From Omphiscola glabra (taxonomy: Eukaryota > Mollusca > Gastropoda > Lymnaeidae), in assembly GCA_964017045.1 (NCBI GenBank), contig OZ024804.1, forward strand, positions 21,890,537 to 21,954,536: 64,000 nt of DNA. Reading direction: 5' to 3'. The position numbers were made by a program, and so were the translations under genes. The notes under the pieces are model-generated. The model was not told the DNA's origin. It did not search any database and saw only the letters and a program-made list of their open reading frames with translations. Within the stretch, counting starts at the first letter, position 1. Each line of letters opens with the position of its first letter. Positions 57,771-64,000 of the stretch are shown here, piece by piece.

Positions 57771-59135
57771 ATTTTCCATCTTAATTGGAAACACTTCATT
57801 AAACTCTTTCCCCGTTTTTTTTTCACTGTTGCTCTTTTACAATTGATCATATTTTGATAAACCTGTATAATAGCTCAAGTCAATAATATTTTAACAAACC
57901 TATACACTCTAGCCAAAAAAAACCAACTTATTTTTACAATCCAGCTTGTGAGGCCTGTGCCAAGAAACAATTTTAACAGTAATTTATTGTACTGCAATAA
58001 GAATGTTACAAGAATGTTACATTCTTGTAAGTTTTTGTGTCAGTTTTGTGTGTGTTTTTTTACCATGTGCAGTATCATACTAACTGTGTATTTCAATTTT
58101 TTTGTCAATGTCAGTGATACCTATCTCAGAGCAGACAAGCTCTTGACTTAAATTACCATTCCTTTTTAAATCCTTAATACTAACTATGCTATTGGTTGTG
58201 TGTTTCTTTCTGGGCTTGGTGGCAAAATCTTCGGGAGGTTAATTGACCCACTTTCCGTCAGCCAATAGAGCTGAAATTAGGCACAATTGACTCGTTGCCA
58301 ATGACAACACGTTCCATCAAAATTTTCAGCCCCAACCCCCCAAAAATCAGTTTCATCACTACCCAATGCCACTGATTTCACAAAATAAAATATTCCTGGT
58401 ATTTGCGCTAGATGAGAGTCTTAAATATATCGAAAGTGCATTTGGTGCGTAATATTTTCTTTTATTTTATAGAAATAGTTCGTGTAACAAATCTGCGGTG
58501 TAAAGAAATAGTTGGTGTAACAAATCTGCGGTGTAAAAGCAGGAGGAATATTAGATTATTAATATAATTCAGGGGTGTTAAAAAAAATATGCGGATGCCA
58601 GCCTTGTGGGTACCACTTATTGGGATAATTACATTATTCATGATTTTTACAAATTTTTTACCCTTACCCCCCCCCCCCTCTTTGTCTTTAGGGCTTGTTT
58701 AAGTTGGTAATCTTTATTTTTATCATTCCATAATATTTTAACATGTCATAATTCATATTTTTTTCAAATTTTTTACCTCCACCCCAAATTGCTCTAAATT
58801 ACATTTTATAAAGGATTTATAAAAAAAAAACGTTGTTTTTAGGGCTTGTTTAAGTTGGTAATCTTTATTTTAATCATTCCATAATATTTTTAACATGTCA
58901 TAAAGAAAAGAATTTAAAAAATTGCTTAACATTCCAATTTTTTATAATATCACATTTGCCGTAATGGTGGGTGTTGTGTAAAGAAGAAGGCAACAATTTG
59001 ACCATGTATCTAATAAACCATTACTCTTACTTTACAATTTACAACTTTATTTCACGGTGACCTCACCTTGACTCAAGTCAAAACCTTTTATCATCACAAT
59101 AATTAAAAAGAGGCCCAAAAAAAATATTTGTTTAA
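57771..59135. other. Intergenic with dispersed-repeat copy 3
   Basis: At about 58205-58345 the CTTCGGGAGGTTAATTGACC core of the family at 8338 recurs. A 34-bp unit (AGAAATAGTTSGTGTAACAA) is doubled near 58475-58540. A block of about 70 bp (GGGCTTGTTTAAGTTGGTAA) is doubled at about 58690 and 58842. No gene. Confidence 0.55.
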
Positions 59136-59139
59136 GTTA

Positions 59140-59215
59140 TTTGGATCTTGTCCAAATATTCTTGCTGGATCTTGTCCAAATATTCTTGCTGGATCTTGTC
59201 CAAGTATTCTTGCTG
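59140..59215. repeat. 24-bp tandem repeat, three copies
   Basis: TGGATCTTGTCCAAATATTC plus TTGC, three near-identical units. Confidence 0.95.
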
Positions 59216-59670
59216 GCATTGATGAAAATCAAAATTTGACCTATTGTCAGCCAGTGCTTTATTTATTAAATAATCTAATGGGACATAGCTATGCTAATTT
59301 ATTTTTGACACAGTTGATGTGTGACTAATTCATGATAATTGATTGTGGCTTACTGATGACCACAGGATTAAGACATATTTAAATTCGTGACAATTGATGT
59401 GTGACATATTTATAAGAGGCCTTGGATTTCTTTTTTCGGACCTTTCAATGTAAATATTTTAAGTGTTATGGAACAATATCTGATGGGAATTTTTTTGAAA
59501 CTTTTATTTGTATGTCAAAAATTGGGCTGAATGTATTGTTTGTGAGTTTTGGCTGAATAACTGCAAGTCAAATGAAAGGCTAAAAACACTGAGTCGAGTC
59601 AATGGTATTTATATGTAAAGCTTGTAAGTCCAAAAGTGCAATGTTGCACGGCGTAAATAAGCTCGGTCAC

Positions 59671-59847
59671 GTTACTATGAAGGCGGTCACTGTTGTCTTC
59701 GACGTCAGTTGAGCTTGACCGAGTTCAATTGCTAGCTACTCTGATACATCATGTCATGTTACTATGAAGGTGGTCACTGCTGTCTTTGGCGTCAGTTGAG
59801 CTTGACCGAGTTTGTTTAATTGCTAAATACTATGATAAATCATGAAA
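59671..59847. repeat. 87-bp tandem duplication
   Basis: Two copies starting GTTACTATGAAGG and containing GACGTCAGTTGAGCTTGACC (or GGCGTCAG); about 90% identical. Confidence 0.9.
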
Positions 59848-60164
59848 GTAATAACAGCTACTTTGGTTGGGGGTGGGGGGGGGCGCTAAAGAGGGAAAAA
59901 TCTTTGTTGTCTTTAAGTGTGAGAATCTCTTATGATAATTGGTATGTGTCCAAGATTGAATTTTTGTAATGCTTCTGTTTGTTTTATGTTTAAAATTTGT
60001 GGGCAGTGCTATTAATGACCAGTAGTTGACATCACTGAGATGTAATGCTGTGACATAACAACCAATGATCCACAGTTCTGATTTGAACGCCCCATATGGA
60101 TTCATGCTACGCCCATAGCCACAGAAATCCTTTACTATATTATATAAAAGATTACTTTATTACC

Positions 60165-60480
60165 ATGAAAGCCTACATAACTACCCTTTACCCTTAATTA
60201 ATACCATAAAAACTTACATTGCTACCATGAAAACCTACATTAATACCATGAAAGATTTCATTGCTATGATGAAAACTTATTTTTCTAAAATGTCAACATA
60301 CTTTTCAACAATGAAAACTGTTTTCCACCATGAAATTTTCTCTTATTTCAATGGATCTTACTTTTCTGTACTGAAACTGAAATCATACTTTTCTACCATG
60401 AAAACTTACTAAGCTACCATTAAAACTTACTATGCTACCATTAAAACTTACACTGCTACCATTAAAACTTATTTGACATT
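60165..60480. repeat. Degenerate repeat (ACCATGAAAACTTAC)
   Basis: About 15 units of about 20 bp such as TACCATGAAAACTTACATTG, increasingly diverged in the middle. Confidence 0.85.
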
Positions 60481-61560
60481 CATAAAAACATACTTTATTT
60501 AAATCTGAATTGTTTCCTAAATATTTCAATTACACATGTATGTTAACCAGAAGTTACAGCAGGATATATTTATACCTAACATTTCTCACAACATGTGCCT
60601 ATTTGACGTTGTCTCGATGAGCCGGATTATTGCAGCAATAATCTCACAGCAGAATCTCATTTCTGCATCACTATTCATTATGATGCTATGAGTCACAGAT
60701 ATTTTCAATGGTTGTTATTGCTAGTTGATAACTGGTCTGAAAAAGCTCATTCTAAATTCTTTTCAAATAGTGTGACCTAACCAGCAGTTCTGGCTTAACC
60801 TGGCCAAGAACTGTTTGACCTAACCAGGTGATTAACACTGTTGTCAAATTGGTCATAACCATCAGGTTGTGCCTGGATGTAAGGGAACAATGATAAAATT
60901 AACTCTAACAAACTTGAAATGTCCAACTCATACACATAAGCAAAGTCCTCCATCTTATAGATCATTTGAGCCCTTAGCTCATCCAGTAATGCACTAGTAA
61001 CTTGTTATGTTTATATTGCAGGAGGATGCTGACATTTTTAACAGTTTATTTTCAGTGTTAACACTCTGTACAGTTGTTGACGTAGAATTTTACAAGGCTA
61101 ATGATGTTGTCGCTTATCAACATGAACATTTCCACTTTTCAATATTTTGTTGTTTGTAATGATATAAAAAAAAAATAGATATGATACTCATGCAACTTAC
61201 CCTAATATGATTGTCTCATCCGGGTATTTTTCTTGGCTGGATGGCACTGCACCATATGGTCTTATCTGGATCTGCATCTTTTCAACTTTACTCTCAAGGC
61301 ATTTTCCTGTACCGTACTCAAGCTTTTTTCCACCGCTTCTATTATGTAATTCCGGAATATGCTTTACTGCTCGCTACTCTATTTTGTTACCTCTCGGATC
61401 TCTTTCAGTACCAGCACTCATTGTTTTTTCAAGCTCACATCTACACCACGGTCTACAATGATCTAAACAACACTGTACCGTTTTCTTAACGCCAAAATAA
61501 CAGTTTTGAAGCTGGCTATTTTTGATAAAACATTTTTATTTACAATTTTCCTGTTTGAAT
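60481..61560. other. No confirmed gene; one unexplained ORF
   Basis: An ORF at 61211-61489 (92 codons, MSHPGIFLGWMALHHM to NDLNNTVPFS) is Phe/Tyr/Leu-rich and not repeat-derived. It has an overlapping 84-codon frame. No domain is recognised and I do not call it a gene. Confidence 0.35.
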
Positions 61561-61569
61561 GATAGTCGC

Positions 61570-61770
61570 AATGATTGAGTCTAAGGTATGCAATGATTGA
61601 GTCTAAGGTATGCAATGAATGAGTCTAAGGTATGCAATGGTTGAACCTAAGGTATGCAATGGTTGAGTGTAAGGTATGCAATGAATGAGTCTAAGGTGTG
61701 CAATGATTGAGTCTAAGGTATGCAATGATTGAGTCTAAGGTATGCAATGATTGAGTCTAAGGTATGCATT
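61570..61770. repeat. 22-bp minisatellite, nine copies
   Basis: Unit ATGCAATGATTGAGTCTAAG plus GT. Confidence 0.96.
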
Positions 61771-61862
61771 GCTGCTAATACTAAAAGGGCTGAAGTCTGG
61801 TAAAGGGCTTTGTTACTTTTCATAGTTGATTTTAAACTTATTAAGTGTTTAGTAAATCCTTT

Positions 61863-62000
61863 GTTTTATTTGACTAGATGTCTACATCATGTGATGAGAT
61901 ATTCACGTCCAGATCATGGCTCTGTTGTTTTATTTGACTAGATGTCTACATCATGTGATGAGATATTCACGTCCAGATCATGGCTCTGTTGTTTTATTGA
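61863..62000. repeat. 64-bp tandem repeat, just over two copies
   Basis: GTTTTATTTGACTAGATGTC plus 44 bp occurs at 61863 and 61927 essentially unchanged; a third partial start lies at 61991. Confidence 0.95.
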
Positions 62001-62139
62001 CTAGATATCTTTATCACAGATGTTTTACAACACCAGGTGTTCATGTCATTAAAAATAGATAGGTTGTTTTTTATGACGATATCCATGTCTATATAAAGAT
62101 TTTTAATGAGACTGGACTCATGTAATCAAAGATGATTTA

Positions 62140-62495
62140 CCACACAAGCCTGGATATCTATATCTGAGATGTTTTACTAGAGTGGATATCTATATCTGAG
62201 ATGTTTTACTAGAGTGGATATCTATATCTGAGATGTTTTAGGAGACTAAATATCGTTGTCATTATTATGGATCGATTTTATTTTTCTATGACTAGATATC
62301 TATGTCTTTATCAAACATGTTTTACTGGACTAAATATCCATGTTTATATCAAAAATTTTCTGCAAGATTATGTAGCCATGTCTTTATCAAGCATGGTTTA
62401 CAAGAGTTGATATACTTGTCTATATCAAACAAGTTTACTAGACTAGATATCCATGTCTATATCAAACATGTTTTATTAGACTAGATATCCCATCT
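62140..62495. repeat. Degenerate repeat (GATATCTATATCTGAGATG)
   Basis: Three close units of about 35 bp (TCTGAGATGTTTTACTAGAG) grading into diverged GACTAGATATCCATGTCTAT units. Related to the 64-bp repeat upstream. Confidence 0.85.
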
Positions 62496-62739
62496 TTCAT
62501 AGATCTGATTTTTAACTTATCAATTTCGAACATATATTATTTATGCTTACTGTGTCTAGTCACAATAATCTTGTTGAAAGCTTGCTTGCTTACTTCATTT
62601 CTTCTCATTTCTAAGAGTTTTCTTCTTGTCTGCCATAATATTAGTCCCAACAAATCCACTACAAGAAGTAATCCATCCTGTATGTGTTTCAATAAGTCTT
62701 AGTTAACAAAGGTAGTTTTAAACACATTATGTTCATCGT

Positions 62740-62930
62740 AGTGTCATTGTGTTCATCTTAGTGTGCCATTGTGTTCATCCTAGTGTCATTGTGTTCATCC
62801 TAGTGTCATTGTGTTCATCGTAATGTCATTGTGTTCATCGTAGTTTCATTGTGTTCATCATAGTTTCATTATATTCATCATAGTGTTCATCATGGTGTCA
62901 TTGTGTTCATGTGTCACTGTGTACTGTGTA
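62740..62930. repeat. 20-bp repeat (GTGTTCATCGTAGTGTCATT)
   Basis: About nine imperfect copies. Confidence 0.92.
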
Positions 62931-63430
62931 GTGTGTTCATGATGTATTTCAATAACAGAGTTAAAGAAAACTTCTGGGGATACTATATAAAGTCTTTTCA
63001 TTCAAGGTTTAATTTAAACTTTTCAGCTTTATGAAAATACTTTGTACCTGTACAGGGTTTTAAAACTGCATTCTGATATTTATTTATTTTTAACCTTGGT
63101 GTTTCTCTTAAAATATCGCTCACGTCTGCAATGGTTTGCAAGATAATATTGGATTTTCATTGATTTAAAGTACCAATTTTTTTAAAACTTTACATTACAA
63201 ATGCCCATGACATGTATCTGTCACTTTAATAAAACTTTAAAATATATTTATAATTAATATCTGATATGAAGATTAAAAATAACCTTGAAAACATTGTCTA
63301 CTTTATTCAATTGATTTGTGGATCAATGGCCAGATTCTCCACAGAGTAAGGAGGTTAGCGTGCCCAGGCCTTCCAAACCTCAGCGGCTCCAGACCCAGGC
63401 TTGCAAGTATTCTCTCTATCAATGTGAGAG
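62931..63430. other. Intergenic, no gene seen
   Basis: AT-rich; nothing recognised. Confidence 0.5.
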
Positions 63431-63431
63431 G

Positions 63432-63607
63432 CACTGTTGTCCCAGGCACTGTTGTCCCAGGCACTGTTGTCCCAGGCATTGTTGTCCCAGGCACTGTTGT
63501 CCCAGGCATTGTTGTCCCAGGTACTGTTGTCCCAAGCACTGTTGTCCCAGGCACTGTTGTCCCAGGCACTGTTGTCCTAGGCACTGTTGTCCCAGGCACT
63601 GTTGCTT
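63432..63607. repeat. 15-bp minisatellite, about 12 copies
   Basis: Unit GGCACTGTTGTCCCA with few variants. The 98- and 102-codon ORFs across it (GTVVP / GTTVP) are repeat translations that look elastin-like by chance. Confidence 0.96.
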
Positions 63608-63639
63608 TATACAGCCATTATTAACGCTATGTGGTTTTT

Positions 63640-64000
63640 TGGTTTGCTGTGCCCAGCACCCCCAATGGTCTTATCCGGGCCTGCTCATGTGCCCTATGTC
63701 CCATCCACATCTTCTGCCCAGCACCACCACTGGTCTTATCCGGCCCTGCTCAGGTGCCCTAGGTCCCATCCACATCTTCTGCCCAGCACCACCACTGGTC
63801 TTATCCGGCCCTGCTCATGTGCCATATGTCCCATCCACATCTTCTGCCCAGCACCACCACTGGTCTTACCCGGCCCTGCTCATGTGCCCTATGTCCCATC
63901 CACATCTTCTGCCCAGCACCACCACTGGTCTTATCCGGCCCTGCTCATGTGCCCTATGTCCCATCCACATCTTCTGCCCAGCACCACCACTGGTCTTATC
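63640..64000. repeat. 65-bp tandem repeat running off the window
   Basis: Units of about 65 bp containing CTTATCCGGCCCTGCTCATG, CCCATCCACATCTTCTGCCC and AGCACCACCACTGG. More than five copies are visible and the array continues past the right edge. It is GC-richer than the surrounding DNA. Confidence 0.95.

Noticed and set aside
61211..61489. 92-codon hydrophobic ORF as a membrane protein gene
   Set aside because: No homology, an equally long overlapping frame, and no splice partners; left as unexplained.
63303..63624. Elastin-like GTVVP / GTTVP repeat ORFs
   Set aside because: Produced by a 15-bp minisatellite; open on both strands and without gene context.

Overview
The window is eukaryotic genomic DNA, most likely from a gastropod mollusc (probably a heterobranch or pulmonate snail). 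It has GT-AG introns, AT-rich sequence with many long poly-G/poly-C runs, decayed LINEs, very many minisatellites, a chemosensory/peptide-type GPCR, and three copies of a SPIN-like hAT element, a family known to be horizontally transferred and reported from a pond snail. The assignment is an inference; no species-specific marker was seen. There is no prokaryotic organisation: no operons and no CRISPR.

Five protein-coding genes can be supported, with splice sites followed by eye. (1) A PTB/PID-domain protein, + strand, three coding exons between 12535 and 16048 (361 aa). (2) A large divergent poly(A)-binding protein, - strand, eleven coding exons from 32876 down to 22027 (about 1158 aa). It has four RRMs and a C-terminal MLLE-like region, with two very long linkers. 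(3) A trypsin-like serine protease without a signal peptide, - strand, three exons from 39639 to 37273 (368 aa). (4) An intronless rhodopsin-class GPCR, + strand, 46815-47879 (354 aa). (5) A TMEM169 orthologue, + strand, two coding exons between 55337 and 56733 (304 aa). The genes appear to be independent transcription units; nothing suggests a shared pathway.

Layout: 1-12.5 kb is repeats and mobile-element relics without genes; 12.5-16 kb is the PTB gene; 18.3-19.8 kb is a 1.5-kb minisatellite; 22-32.9 kb is the PABP-like gene, whose introns hold several LINE and MITE insertions; 33-37 kb is a Penelope-like remnant with hammerhead-ribozyme-like motifs plus minisatellites; 37-39.6 kb is the protease; 40-46 kb is LINE and hAT debris; 46.8-47.9 kb is the GPCR; 50-54.7 kb is TIR elements and a LINE broken by a nested insertion; 55-57 kb is TMEM169; 57-64 kb is mostly degenerate tandem repeats.

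The most informative signals are: the SPIN-like copies with 8-bp target duplications; an inverted pair of hammerhead-like motifs; a 101-bp copy of a coding exon inside the same gene's intron; the oversized PABP with introns at the same place in all four RRMs; a LINE tail that directly abuts a splice acceptor; and a 705-bp insertion with a 13-bp target duplication inside a reverse-transcriptase gene. No clearly new biological system was found. Very long ORFs in the minisatellites are artefacts of repeat units divisible by three.
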